From positions 930,001-994,000 of the forward strand of contig NW_027460390.1 in assembly GCF_050947875.1 (NCBI RefSeq): a stretch of DNA of 64,000 nt. Direction: 5' to 3'. Origin of the DNA: Dermacentor variabilis (lineage: Eukaryota; Arthropoda; Arachnida; Ixodida; Ixodidae). Made by a program: the position numbers and the translations under genes. Below the pieces are notes generated by a model. It ran no database searches and had not been told where the DNA came from. It saw nothing but the letters and a program-made list of their open reading frames with translations. This document shows, piece after piece, positions 22,147-34,123 of this stretch; position 1 is the first letter of the stretch, and each line of letters opens with the position of its first letter.

Positions 22147-22706
22147 TGTGGAGAATGAATCAGAAAGTCTTTGCCCCTATTTTTTATTAGTCAAAATAAG
22201 GTACATACAGGTAGATAAAATTATAATGTACTATTCTATATACCTTACACTATTTTTCCACACTGGTTCAGACATTTGTCCCATCGCAGCACTTAATTTG
22301 AGATGCCCCTGTGGTAGAAGTCAAGGCATGCGGCCTCCCTGAATGTTCATTGTCATGCAAGACCTCACGGCCTTTGGCAAGCTTGCCACACCACCACCTC
22401 ACACTTCTGAAAGTGAGAAACCTTTGCTCATGCGTGGGCTGCATTTTCTTGTAGATTTCGATGGGCGTTCGTCACTTGCTTCATAGAAAACGAATCACAC
22501 TTTGTTGCTCGTACGCCGTGGACGTGTGAAGCAAAACCGCCATCTTGAACAACTGACAGCAGCACCTTGCCACGGAGCCTCTGGCAGATAAGGCTGGGCC
22601 AGTCCAAGAAGGGTCCATCGCTGGGAATGGCTATGTTGACTTCGCATTTACAACTGTAATTTGGTTTAAGAAAAAAGGGGCAAACACTTTCTGACTCGCC
22701 CTCGTA
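22147..22706 (-). mobile_element. Internally deleted mariner element, copy 1
   Basis: Ends are inverted: AATCAGAAAGTCTTTGCCCC at 22159 against GAGTCAGAAAGTGTTTGCCC read inward from 22697 on the other strand, with GAGGGC just outside on the right. The minus strand carries the transposase start, including IRFLWSKGRTPIEIH split by a stop, and the N-terminal helix-turn-helix region. It then jumps directly to the C-terminal end (CCDGTNV). The catalytic core is missing. It interrupts the Gypsy relic. Confidence 0.8.
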
Positions 22707-23807
22707 GTTCGAGTGATATAGAAGGCTGTCCCGAGTAGTGAAGTGCTTGGCTTTGTGGTGCAGCTTTCCAGAGGGGGGAGCTGATGAGCATATAGACAGG
22801 AAGTCCAGAGGCGAAGCACCATGGGAATTTGCACTGCTCGAATGGCGTGTCGGAGACGATGAGGGCCATTGGCTTGTTGAAGCCGCAAAAATGATAATGC
22901 ACGTCTTGGCCACTCGAGCCGCACCAGTTCGACATGCGTTGCCGTTTCGGGTTGCAACTATTAGTGCAATGCTTTGCATTATGTAGTTATCAACTACAGT
23001 TGAGCCTGTCAAATTTTTTAGGGACATTTTATTGTACGTTTTCCCAGTTAGTATGTTTTGAGTACATAAAACGTATGGTTAATAGGGTTAGTACATAAAA
23101 TTTATCATTGAAGTTCTACTGTAGTTAGTTGACATTGCCCTTTAGTGACAGATTAGTTCGCTTCTTCTTTGGTAAAAATACGATTGGCATAAGCAACTTC
23201 ATAGCCATCCTTGCATTTGGCAAAAATAATGCTTAGCGCGACATCGCTGGAACTCGTGTTGATCTCGGTGGGTGCAAAGGTGTTGACATAGTATCATTGC
23301 ATTGGAGGCGAGGTGAGAATGTGGCACAGCTTCTGAAATGTGACATTGCATGCTGGAGATCAGGCCGAGAGGTGAGAACTGCCGGGAAGAAGTTTTGGGG
23401 TGATGGAAGCAAAATTTCGAATAAAGCGTTGAAAATATGAGCACAGGCTGATAAAGCAGTGGTGCTCTTTCATGGTAGTTTGTTGGAGAATGCATTGTTT
23501 TGGGGGATAGTGTCTGGGAGAATAGCATTCTTTGAAACTATATAGCCTAGAATTGTAAGTTTAGCACCAAAGTGGAATATTGTCAAGTTGAGTTACAGTA
23601 CAGCGGCTGAGAGATGAGTAAGAACTTGTATGAGCCGAATCAAGTGGGATGCAAAGTAACTAAATATACCCTAATGTAATGTAAATATCAAAGCCAGGGG
23701 TTTGACTTGAGACTTGAAGAACGGTGTTCACCATTCGCTCGAGACTGGCAGGCACATTTCAGAGGCTTAAGGGCATGACTGTGAATTTGTATCGATCAAA
23801 AGTGAAA
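22707..23807 (-). pseudogene. RT C-terminal half and RNase H of the old Gypsy relic
   Basis: Minus-strand pieces in order. Near 23790-23730 comes the palm region (RYKFTVMPLSL, then NVPASLERMVNTV, family MPFGL and NAPATFERMM). Near 23590-23350 is the connection domain (CHFGAKLTILGYIVSKNA and HIFNALFEILLPSP). Near 23260-23150 is RNase H (SSSDVALSIIFAKCKDGYE, RIFTKEEAN), and near 22890 MALIVSD and the linker. Stops and frame shifts throughout. It continues the element from the 27.65-28.56 kb block. Confidence 0.72.
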
Positions 23808-23930
23808 AAATGGGCTAGTTGGTATGGAAGCATGGCTACAATAAGAGCGCAAACTACTGGGACACAAGCTAAGGAACAAGAAAAGACAGGACACGGCGAT
23901 ATAGTCTATTGGGCGTTACGGAAGCCATTT
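23808..23930. repeat. Scrap of the GACACAAG...GACAGGACAC repeat family
   Basis: TGGGCTAGTTGGTATGGAAG, then GAGCGCAAACTACTGGGACA and AGAAAAGACAGGACACGGCG. Similar word order (GCGCAAA, ACACAAG, GACAGGACA) occurs in the insert at 57934-58046. It sits exactly between the Gypsy RT block and the TTAA element. Confidence 0.45.
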
Positions 23931-26900
23931 TTAAAGGGCTCCTGAAACGGTTCGGTCAAATTTTGTAGATGCGCAGGGTACATCTAAAGTTAATCATTCG
24001 CTCCACAATTTGTGTGAAGCGTCTCATATTAAGACAGCTACGGACGATTACAAGTTACCCTCCTCCATAGCCATGCATTTTCTCCTCAACTCGTTCGCCA
24101 CGTGATCAGGGCTAAGCTCTGCCTTCACTGGCTCTGCGTCATGGTGGCACGTCGTGTCGTCTACTTCCAGTTGTCTAGGAGCGCGCGTGCGAAGTCTTTC
24201 CAACCTCTCCGCCAGCTGCTTGGCAGTCAACCCCAAGCAAGAGCTATGGAAGGAGCACGTGTTGCAAGCATTCTGTCGCAGTGCCGAACGTGTCTGGTAT
24301 TCTGGTAACCACAGGCGAGCTGGGCGTTTCGAGGGAGGAGTGAAGGCATAAACTCAAGCTGATGAAGGAACTTTGGTGTAGGCATACGTGTGCGGCCTGA
24401 TCGGTCTGCACGGTCCAGCCACCTGGTGGTGCAGAGCTTAACCAGCCAAAGAAAAAGCTAATGTTGCTCTAACCAAGTGTGAAACATTTTAAACATTTAC
24501 AAAAACAATGTGTTAATGATTACGCTCCTGCGAAAAATTTACACCAGCAGCAAAGAATACACTTCATTACTGCTACTGTGTTTGGTAGAGCTCTATGCTA
24601 TCAGGTGGCTGCACCCTGCAGACCATTCACGTTTGTGCTTCTGCTCATCCCGTGAAACTGCACAATCCAACGGCCAGGCCCAGTTCCCTTGCACTTGTGT
24701 TTACCAAAATACTGGACTCGGGAAACGCTATTGGGGTAGTAATCCTCTGGTGTAAAGTGACGGCCGCAAACGCGCAAATCCTGGTGCCAATCAGATAGCG
24801 GCAGTCCGATGCGCTGCAGCCACTCTGCTCATCTTATACCTTGCAGAGGGGCACATTGTTGCAGCTTGACATATTGCCAATCGCTATGTTTGCAGCCCAC
24901 AACGCAACAAAGGCGAATCATGGTGCTTGCGAAAAAACTGAGACTGACAATGACCGCGGAGCTCTCGTCAACACGGAGCATGTTGTACCACAAGCAGCCA
25001 ACACTTGCTGTGGGCCGCAAATGCTTAAAGTGGAACCCTGGCGATTTTTTTACCATGTCAAGGTAATGAAATATTTAGGTTTTCGAGACGCCCCGTCATA
25101 CGTCTGTTAGTGGAATTGTTTAGCAAATTCGAAAATAATTTTAAATAAGCAAAGAAGTGAAAAAATGAAACCAAAACCTGACCAAGCAGCCGAGCGAACC
25201 TCTTCGTTTGACGTCACGAGAGTCTCCACCGGGAAAGGCGCGCAAGACATGCCGGTCTCGCCCGCTGGCAGCGAAGAGCAGAAGCTCGTCTGAATCGTGA
25301 CCACCCTGGATCTTTGGGTGACAGTGTCAGCTGCACCAGCTCTTCGGATTTGTCAAATGTTGACAGATGTGATTCTGACGAATTCGATAGCTGCGAATCG
25401 CCGTTCTCATTCAACCCGCCGCCACGAGAGCCAGCGCCTTTGCGCTACATATTGTGCTGCAACATGAAGATCAAGGGTAGTCCAAACCAATGCATGCTGC
25501 TTGCTATTTTAGGTGTTTTACCCCTTCTCAGGAAAATGCTTCGCATGCTCACTGTAAGATGTGGAGCACGACTTTCCACATTTGTATCTCGCAAAAACGC
25601 CGCTGACAGTCCAAAGCACCAAACGGTGCATTTGTTTACATCGATCGGCAGGTGCAGCGACCACTCGTTGTTCACTTGTCATATTACTAGCCACTCATCG
25701 TTGACATCAAATAATGTCAGAACATATCAAAACAGGCAGATCTTGTGCATGTAAGCACTGTTGCATCACTCTGAATCACGCTGATATGGGCAACCACGCA
25801 CCTTTGAAAACAGCGAGCAGGCGACTGTAGTATGGCAGTGTTATGCTGCCTACTTATCATTCTTCGTATTCTCTTCTTGCACACAATATGTTCCATAATG
25901 TGGACATAGATAAGGACTTTGCGTGTGTGATCGTTCATTTAGAGAATGCATAGTTTTTCTCGTGGAAACGCTGATGCCAGTATATGCAGTTGTTTATGCT
26001 GCTGCATTGAAGGGGCATACGCTTGCTGCGCATTTGGGATACGAGGCAAACAGTGCACCTTGGAAGCTAAGTAATGAGTCGGCATGACAATAAGTAAAGG
26101 TACACCCATCTTCGTAGTCGCATTTAGATTACAGAAGTGCCGGTGAATGCAGTGGGCGGCAGCTTTCCGTTGAAAACGACAACGTATCGATGTCGATACT
26201 GCTCCATGTCATTGCTTCTTGCTTTTTGTGTGTGCTCTGTATAAACTGAGGAATGGCTTATTTCAAATCCTAATGGGCAAAACTGAACTACACATGGAGT
26301 TTTCTTCATCCTGATTGCTTAATTAGCTTCAGGTTGGTAGCCCAGGTCCGCCAGCAGCAGACGCATGAGCTATGCGACTGTGACATATAGACTTAACCTC
26401 GGCTGAACGCGATCGGCATCACCTTAAACTGTGTGTGCAGATGGCAAGGGCTGAAGTTCACGCAGCCGACAACGCAACACCACTTGCCTCCCATCTCTTG
26501 CACGTCTACAGAGAATGCAACTTTTTGCAACAGCATCTTCTTACACCATGCATTAGCTCACGATCGTCGACTCTTCGATGCTCTCGTCACTGTCGTCTGC
26601 ATGATCTCGGCATGCTCTGCATCGAACATTCCTGACGTCATGCACAGTGTGGCCTATAACTGAGGAGGAGGCAAGGTAGGGTGTTTGAGGCAATTAATTA
26701 AATTCATTTGTAAAAAATCTGCGCAACTCTCAAACCTGCTTTTTTGAAAACATGACGGAAGTGTTCAGAGGAACGTACCCAGCGAATTTCATCGACATCC
26801 GTTGACATAGAAAAATCACCGGAGTTGCCCTTTAAGTGCAGGGAGAAATTGTCCTAATGCATTCTCTTTCTGTTACTTTCTTTTTATAGAAACAAATTAA

Positions 26901-27232
26901 CTAACATTCCAACTATTATGAACAACATTTGTTCACCATGAAGTTAGAAAAATTATCGATGATGCGCCTTGGACAGCTAATTGAATAGCTCACCCTACTA
27001 GTGTTATTAGCGCAATTTACGTCACGGCAATTTACGTAATGGGTAGGGGCTGCTCAAAATTCAGCTGAGTGGTGAGCTGCGATTGGCAGCGATGTAAATT
27101 TTTAAAACCTTATAATAAATTACAAGCTTTACGCGGAGCACTTAGATGCGTCAATTAATGATCAGAAGGACCTACTCTAACGACTTAGTATGTTTGTACA
27201 AAATCGTCAAAATCGTTTCAGGGTCCCTTTAA
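23931..27232. mobile_element. 3.3-kb TTAA-flanked element (AGGGCTCCTGAAACGG ends)
   Basis: TTAA at 23931-23934 and 27229-27232 flanks inverted ends: AGGGCTCCTGAAACGGTT on the left and AGGGACCCTGAAACGATT on the right (about 15 of 18 matching, continuing with weaker similarity). No transposase is recognisable. A different TTAA-type end lies inside at 26811-26835, so at least one further element is nested within. It separates the two halves of the Gypsy RT. Confidence 0.75.
26680..26835. mobile_element. Single end of another TTAA-type element
   Basis: TTAA at 26832-26835 preceded, on the opposite strand, by AGGGCAACTCCGGTGATTTT. Same AGGG-TTAA design but a different terminal sequence from the surrounding element. 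I could not find its partner end. Confidence 0.5.
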
Positions 27233-27640
27233 GGCAGAAGCCTTAAGTAGCTCATTGCAATGGCTCATACCCAAAAAAAGTGGCGTTTAGTCCAGTGAAT
27301 CCAAAAAATCAGTGATGCAAAAAATGTCATCAGGAATGGCTTATACTCGTGTAAGCAAGCAAAGATGCAGTGTATGAATATCAATGAAGAAATTAAAGAA
27401 AGACCGAAAGAATGAATGAAAGAAAGAATAAATAAAAAACGAACAGAGAAAAAAGAAAGGAAGAAAAACTGAAAAAAATAAGAGAGAACGAAAGAACCTT
27501 TGGGTAGTGCATTAGGTGCTCTCATGTGTTGTTGAGAAGGTTGACCTACAACGTGATATGTTTACTTCACACTGTGGCTCGTTATGTCTTGCAAGAAGTC
27601 TGACACCTCTGATCATATAACTTAATGCATTACCACATGT
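27233..27640. repeat. Low-complexity purine-rich stretch in repeat DNA
   Basis: The stretch 27387-27500 is rich in GAAA, GAATGAATGAAAGAAAGAA and poly-A blocks. No coding evidence. Confidence 0.5.
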
Positions 27641-28570
27641 GCAGCAGGCTTTCGTTTTCACATGTTACAGGAGTGTAACATGTTGCTAAATTTTTCCCAA
27701 TTAGCCTCTTTTATCGGCACTTGTCACTACCAAGTGCACAGATTAAACGAAAAAGTTTCTCTTCCTGCAGGCATTGTAAGGCATCGTCCATGTTGTAGAG
27801 GATAGACATCCTTGCACATTATTCAATCAAGTCGGTGATAATCCGTGCAGAACCGGATGGATCCATCTTTTTTCTTCACCGGCACAGCTAGAGAGGCTCG
27901 AGGATTGCTGGATGAATTGGATGATGCCACATTTGAGCATATCGAGCACCTGTTGGTTGATGACATGGCATTCATGGCATTCTGTATTTCACAAGTGCAA
28001 TGGATGCTGGCACAATGGTACTTCTTGGCCGGTGTTGATGTGGTGAGTAACCATTGACATTTGGCCTAAAGATGGTTGATTGTGGTCAAAAGAGGCATGC
28101 AAACAATTTGGAAGATTGATGATTGCTCCTTAATGTACATGTGTCAGCTCGGGATCGACGCCATTGGAAAATACATGCACAGGGGATCGGTGGCAGTGGG
28201 AGGGACGTTGGCATAAAATGGAAGTGATGTCTTAAGCTGTCACTAATGGCAGCCGGAACAATGCAGTCAGAAGTTTCCAAGCTCCCCAGACACTTGCTGT
28301 GTAGTAGGGACAATGAGCATGCAGAGGGATTGTACCCTTAACTGGCAGCAGAACTATTGCAAGATGTGATAGCAAACAAGAGCAGGAAGTTTTGATGATG
28401 CACACAAGCTGCCAATTGCGTAAACAAAACAGATGAGCTAGCGATGGTGTTAGAAAACACAGGCACCAGGGTGGCAGAAAAAGGCGCGATGTTGATGTCA
28501 GCAGCAGCAAATACTTTAAGAGAACAGTTGTCTTAGTTAGTAAACACTGCATTGTTAATCTGACTTCGAC
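27641..28570 (-). pseudogene. Protease-to-RT linker and RT N-terminus of the old Gypsy relic
   Basis: Minus strand. The part near 28500-28300 reads PFSATLVPVFSNTIASSS, the linker after protease. The stretch 27990-27770 holds the RT start: VINQQVLDMLKCGIIQF in one frame, then VKKKDGSIRFCTDYHRL and MCKDVYPLQ in another, family KKKDGSxRFCVDYRRLN and DVYPLPRID. Near 27780-27650 come DDALQCLQEEKLF and PIKEANWEKF. The next RT motifs are found only at 23.8 kb, so the RT is split by the 23.8-27.6 kb insertions. Confidence 0.72.
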
Positions 28571-28608
28571 ACGAGCTCAGTTGACAAGAGCTTGATGCAT
28601 AAAAAAAA

Positions 28609-30160
28609 AAATGTCATCCCCTGTGCTCTTCAATCTGGCATTGAACACCCTACCAAACATTCTCAGAGAAGTAGAGGGAATTCGACATGCCCTGTTTGCG
28701 GATGACTTAACCATATGGACGCTTGGGGGATCGGCGGGAAGACAGCAAGAAACTTTACAGGAGGCAGTAGAGAGAATTGAAAGGTATCTCTGTGCTTGTG
28801 GACTATCATGTGCCCCTGAGAAATCGGAACTCCTGATTCTGAAAAAGAGAACAAGAGGGCGGCCCCCACAAGAGACACCAGATCGTGATGTAACACTGAA
28901 TGAAATCCACATCTGAAAGGTTAATACACTTCGTATCCCTGGATTATTCTTCTAGAAGGATTGAGCGGGGCTTGCCACAGTACGCCGACTTCAAGAAACG
29001 ATCATGCAGGTTACACACCTGGTGAAGAGGGTCACAAATCGAAGACATGGATTAAAGGAAAAAACACCTTAAAACTCATACAAGCATTGGTCATCAGCAG
29101 AATCGCCTACAGTACAGCGTGCTTAGATATGAAGAATAGTTAAAGTGGCAAGTTGAACATACTGATAAGAAAGACATACAAATTGGCAATAGGACTACCA
29201 CCTACCACATCAATGGAAAAACTGCTGAAACTAGGAGTACATAACACCTGAGAAGAATTGGCGGAGGCTCAGAAGACAAGTGAGAGCCACCATGTTACAA
29301 AAAATGCTAAACGAAGAAAGCAACAAGGCAGAAATAAGGTACATGGATGCTGCCAAATACAAGACAGGGGGGTATGTTGCCTGCGTAACCAACAAGCAGA
29401 ATGAAGAGATAGCAGCTGCATCAGTAGTTGCTAGGGACATTAAGGTAACTGAATAGGTCGCCATAGCTATGGCCATATGGATCTGCGATGGGATGTGCTG
29501 GTCATCGTCATCACAGACTCGCAGGCAACCTGTCAACCTGTCGCCATTTTTGGGCAGGAACAATTAGAAAGACCGCACTCAACATCATCAAGAACCAAGA
29601 CATCCCTGAAACGTACATTGTCTGGACCCTGGAATATGAATCCTTGGTGGGAAACCAAGCGGCTCACCCGCCGCTGGAGAAGATGTACGCCAGTCAACCC
29701 CACCAGGACGTCATCTACCATCAGACCAAGACGAAATGATACAAAGGAAATACTACAGCATTCTAAAACATTACAAGAAGAACAAGAGGGAATATCCACC
29801 ACTACACATCAAGCTTAACAGAGAAGAAACCGTTATACTACGCAGACTACAGATGAGCAATTACCTCCACGGCACTCTACTACAAGCGATGTACCCCTCA
29901 ACATTTACAAGAGACTGCCAATTCTGCAGTACACCAAACACCCTTTACCACATAATCTGGGAATACAAAAAGAACCCGTGGACAAGGCCTATCCAAGCAC
30001 CAACAGAAGACCATTGGGAGGCCCAGCTGACAAGCCCAAGACCTGACGACCAGCTACGGCTGGTGAACAGGCCCAGGCTATCAGCACAGGGCTATCTGGA
30101 ATAGAATGGCCACCCACCTTTGGGCATCAACAGGTTGGTCTCCGAAATAAAGTTTATTTA
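28609..30160 (+). pseudogene. 5'-truncated LINE with RT and RNase H, inserted in the Gypsy relic
   Basis: Starts abruptly after an A-run at 28600-28610. RT reads SPVLFNLALNTLPN, then the catalytic box HALFADDLTIWT (ADD kept) and CGLSCAPEKSELL. The thumb region follows (TLKLIQALVISRIAYSTA, then KLAIGLPPTTSMEKLLKLGV). RNase H is seen as YMDAAKYKTGGYVACV and VIVITDSQAT, while the His region is altered (WTLEYESLVGNQAAH). The C-terminal LRRLQMSNYLHGTLL and CQFCSTPNTLYHII end near 30104, followed by AATAAAGTTTATTTACG. Several stops and frame changes. It lies on the opposite strand from the Gypsy element. Confidence 0.85.
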
Positions 30161-31070
30161 CGCACATCCCAGGATGATGTGAGGAATAGGAAGGGAGGAC
30201 AAATTCAACTACATGCATAACATCTTGTACGACAACCTGAGCTGTGAATGCTGCCAAAGGTTTGATGAGGTACAAGGTTGCCATATGCAGGGAGTGATAG
30301 GGAAGCTAAGTGGTCATGGTCTTCAAATTGTTGTTGAGTTCTTCACTAATGACAGACAGTGGTTCTGGTGTCGACAAGTGTGTGTATGGTGATGCTGTCT
30401 ACAGACAGTTAAATTTTGTTTGGAGAAAGAGAGAGGTTTTTAAATGTTTGGTTACGACACAGCTCTTGCCTCTGGAGCTTTGACTGTCTGTTTTCCTCTC
30501 ATGTAGGCCTGGCACAATGAAGTGCTGGGGAAGTACATAGGCAACTGGGAGAAGGAGACCAGTGTGAGTCAAAGGGTCAGTGACTAGGGTATGAGTCTGC
30601 AGCTGGAAAAAGAACTTGGTGCGAAAGGTGAACAGTTACACAGTTTGAGGAACCTGCACCTTCACAAAGACGGAGGCTACAGTGGCTACAGTGGCTACAG
30701 TGGCTACAGCTGCATGCTAAGTGGCCCCTCAAGATCGCATGAAAAGCATGTGGGTTGGTTGCCAAATGTACAGGTCGACAACAGGAGGTTTGGTGGCTAA
30801 GCAAAAGAGGGGAACCGAACATCAAGATGGCGGCGATGTGAAGGAGCCACTGGTCTGGGAGGTGTCAAACAGACAGTGTGTGTGGTCGAGCAGCAGCGGT
30901 AGCATAAGTCAACAGTGCAGCAACAGGCAGCTCCAGAGAGGCAGGTGGTAGTGCCTCGGTGACTTGTGTCTGAAAGACAGGATGAAGCGATGGATCCAGG
31001 GATGTGAACAGCTCAGGTGTGCGGGCGGCAAGAGAGAACTGACATGCAACATCCTCATAAATTAACTGGT
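30161..31070 (-). pseudogene. gag C-terminus and protease block of the old Gypsy relic
   Basis: Minus strand. Near 30280-30180 PLAAFTAQVVVQDVMHVVEF leads into VLPSYSSHH, matching the protease end that in the family continues DVILGWDFL; the LINE insertion starts just where that motif should follow. Near 30760, PTCFSCDLEGPL looks like a degenerate zinc knuckle. The remainder is too decayed to read. Contains the 9-bp tandem repeat at 30675-30709. Confidence 0.55.
30675..30709. repeat. 9-bp tandem repeat (GGCTACAGT x ~3.9)
   Basis: Three exact copies of GGCTACAGT followed by a partial fourth. It keeps the reading frame and would encode a three-residue repeat on either strand. Confidence 0.9.
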
Positions 31071-31291
31071 TTATTTTACAAATTTATTTATATACAGCAA
31101 GTGGTTTACAGATACAGGAAGTTGGTACAATTACAGTGTCAGCACATTGCAAAAAATAGTATGGTTCATAAAGCAAATGAAAGTAGCAGTAAAAAAACGG
31201 TGGTGGGGGGGGGAGAAATAAATAATGCTGAAAACATGAACAGGTCCTTACAATAAGAGTGATAGAAATCAAGCACACTGTGGGCCCAATA
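31071..31291. other. Short interval between Gypsy block and CR1-like LINE
   Basis: AT-rich, with a run of G at about 31204-31214. It may include the 3' untranslated part of the minus-strand LINE. Confidence 0.35.
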
Positions 31292-32985
31292 TCATCGATA
31301 AAGCCATGATTCAAGATATATTTCAACTTCGCGAACAAACACATGAGCATTAGCGGAATTCGCAATGGTATTTGGCAGTCTATTCCACAATTCTATTGCT
31401 TTGGGAAAGAAAGAATTCTTAAAGGTGCAATAAACGGTTGGATGCATTTGCCGTGGTTGTTTCTACCAGAATGCCGCTACAGTGGCTTCAGGTAGTATTC
31501 CTTGTCAATTTTTATGCTTCTGTGATAAATGTTAAAAAATAAACTTCGTTGTAGCAATATTCTGCCAAACAGACAAAATCTGGATGCATGCCTTGGCGCG
31601 TAAAGCAGTTACACTGACCTTGACCTGAGTAATTACTGTATAAAAATCTCAGTGCCTTATTTTGTAGCTTTTCGAGCTTTTCGATAAGATGGGCTTGGCT
31701 GGGATCTGTAATTACACTTGTATATTCAATAATAGGCCTTACTAAAGTTTTGTGAGCTGTTATTTTCACCTTTGGTGGTGTCAATCCTAACTGTTCAAAT
31801 GCCTTGGTGCATGCAGTCTCAATGGGCTTGACCCATCTTAGATTCTGTGTAATTGTGACACCCAAATATTTGAGTTGCAGTACTTGTGTTATGTAATAAT
31901 ACCAGATAATTGGTAACTAAACAAGAAAGGTGCTTTTTTTCTGGTTAGCCAGAGGCACTTTGTATTCTTGACGTTTATTGCAATGTGGAAACAAAACACT
32001 AGTCAGCATTTTTTTTTGTAATGAATTGAGCCTTTCCTCATCCTTAACGCTGCACACAGGGGTGTAGATCATGCAGTCATCGGCAACTAACTTCAGTGTA
32101 ACCTGTGGATCTGCACATGGATAAATATTATTAACATAAATAAGAAACAATAAAGGTCCCAAAACCTGATCCCTGTGGGACACCTGATAAAACTTTAAGA
32201 TGACTAGAATCGACATTGTTTATTGAAACATGCTGCATTCTGTTAGAAAGGTGCACTTCAATTCTTGTGATTATTTTCGGATGAATACCTATTGAATTCA
32301 GCTTTTCAATTAATTTGTAATGTGAGACGCACTCAAAAGCCTTCGCAAAATCAACTAAAATTGTGGGGCTTGCAGGCCCTGGCGAAGTCATGCGTAATTT
32401 CAAGCAACTGGGTTATAGTTGACAAACCTTTGCAAAATATGTATTGCCAGCTATAAATTAAGTTGTCTTCTAGGTAGCTTATGACTGCTTTTTGATGACG
32501 TGTTATAATATTTTGCAGCAAGAACTCATTAAGGATATGGGCCGATAAGTATCTGCCAAAAGTTTGTCGTTGTTTTTGTGAATAAGTATCACTTTTGAGC
32601 ATAGCCAGTCCTGTGTTCGATACTGTGAAAATGGCATGCAAGAATGGCAAAAATTGTTCTGCATATCTTTTAATAAACTGGTTTGAAATGTTGTCTGGGC
32701 CAGCAGTCTTTCTTATGTCATTAAGTAATAGCAAAGTCAAGATGCCCTGTTTTGTTATCTGCACAGTGGGCATTAAAGTATGCAGTGCTGACAAATCAAC
32801 ATTCGTTGTAGGAGATGTTTGAAGAGCATGTGTGTGTTTGTTACTTGGCTAAGGTCCAAAGTAGGAAGGTCCACTGTATCTTGGGCAGCGTGACATGTTG
32901 AGGTGTGCTGCTTACTCAGCTTGTCGTAATTCTGGCGAAGTTGAATTACATCGGTGACCATCCAGGGACTTTTGGCGACAAGCAC
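31292..32985 (-). pseudogene. CR1/L2-like LINE reverse transcriptase, 5'-truncated and frameshifted
   Basis: Minus strand, in order from 32985. It starts at VAKSPWMVTDVIQLRQNYDK, then LLLNDIRKTAGPDNISNQFI and HQKAVISYLEDNLIYSWQY. Palm motifs follow: LVDFAKAFECVSHYKL, LSGVPQGSGFG, FLIYVNNIYP, and the catalytic box LVADDCMIYT (ADD kept). The thumb reads LVRPIIEYTSVITDP and ALRFLYSNYSGQ. The C-terminus is FFPKAIELWNRLPNTI near 31400, and a TGA stop lies at 31292. At least five frame breaks. The endonuclease is absent. It probably interrupts the Gypsy gag. Confidence 0.88.
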
Positions 32986-33789
32986 CTAAAATGTGTCATA
33001 AATGCCTTTCATTGTGCTTTATTTTGTCCACTTCATCGAGACATAGTTCGACACATTTACAAAGGGAGAGCATGTTTTCAGTATACCTTGCAAACATCTC
33101 GTGTTTGAGTTCCCATTCACTTTTGCAGCGTGTACTGTGCACACACACACAGAAGAAATAAGCAAAATGGACGAGTGCTGGACATCAACTGAGTTTATTG
33201 TTTTTTTTTTGTGTGAGTGCGTATTTAGTCTGCACTGCAAACATGAATGCAAGCTCCAACAACCAACTGGCCAACCTCATTGCATTGATGCCTTTGATTT
33301 GAATTCGACTACATAAACACTGCTCTGCCTGAAGCTGGTGCCTGATGGGATGGCCGAAGACCTTTGTCAAAGTATTCAAGAAAGCTGACCAGATAGTATA
33401 AATCCCATATCACTTAAATGTGTGAAAAAAAAAGTATAGCACATTAGAGGGGCATTCTTCTATTGGCAATATTGAATGTTCTATTATTTACTACGAACTG
33501 TCAACCTGCAGCGCTGTTCGTAATTGTATTGAGGACCAGTGCCCATATTTTGTAATGCCCTAATTTTTTTAAATACTTATTTATTGGTACCTCAAAGGTC
33601 CCAATAGGTCATTACATAAGGGATGGGGACGTTAAAGGTGGGAATGATGATGATATCTTCATTTCATTTTCATTTTCTTACCACATAGCCTGCCAAGTGG
33701 CAGGACATGACTTGTGCACTGTGGCAGTGTTAAGTCATGTCCAAGCTAACAGCTATAGGTGAAACAGACAGAAAATGAAATGGAATGTT
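32986..33789. repeat. Repeat scraps: TTTATTG-tailed retroposon piece and LINE 3' tail
   Basis: 33139-33200 (ACACACACAGAAGAAATAAG, then GACGAGTGCTGGACATCAAC and TGAGTTTATTG) resembles pieces near 53790 and 58430. 33580-33630 (ATTGGTACCTCAAAGGTCCC then CATTACATAAGGG) looks like a LINE 3' UTR on the minus strand. Near 33703-33741 GACATGACTT faces AAGTCATGTC. No gene. Confidence 0.4.
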
Positions 33790-34123
33790 GGAAATTATGA
33801 CTCTGTGGGACGACAAGACGTGGAATGATGCGACGGTTCCAATTGTGAGAGCTGTTGTGACTGAGTGCTCGAGGTGGCATAGTGAGCAAGGACTGGGGGT
33901 TGACAGCCAGAGCCAGGAACGCAGCTGGAGCCTAGAACGTTGTAGATACGGAAGTGGCTGTCCAGCTGGATGAACCAGATGTCCGGCATGTCGATGTAGA
34001 ATTCCCAGACACCCTACAACCATGGGATGTCTGCCCGACCACATGAGGCCACGTCACTCTAGTCTTGGTAGAGTCGGTGCGTTGACACTGGCACGACTTG
34101 GCTCGGTCATCTGGGTCACCAAT
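33790..34123 (-). pseudogene. gag N-terminus and primer-binding site of a minus-strand Gypsy element
   Basis: Minus strand: MPDIWFIQLDSHFRIYNV near 33989-33930 is the conserved LWFAQLExxF-type motif of Ty3/Gypsy Gag. About 110 bases upstream (34112-34123), TTGGTGACCCAG has the form of a primer-binding site, ending the tRNA complement in TGG, directly after a sequence ending CACAAA. This is the order LTR, primer site, gag. It is probably the 5' end of the 20.8-31 kb relic, separated by the CR1-like LINE. Confidence 0.55.

Noticed and set aside
30675..30709. CRISPR-like repeat
   Set aside because: Units are 9 bp and contiguous without spacers, in a eukaryotic transposon remnant.
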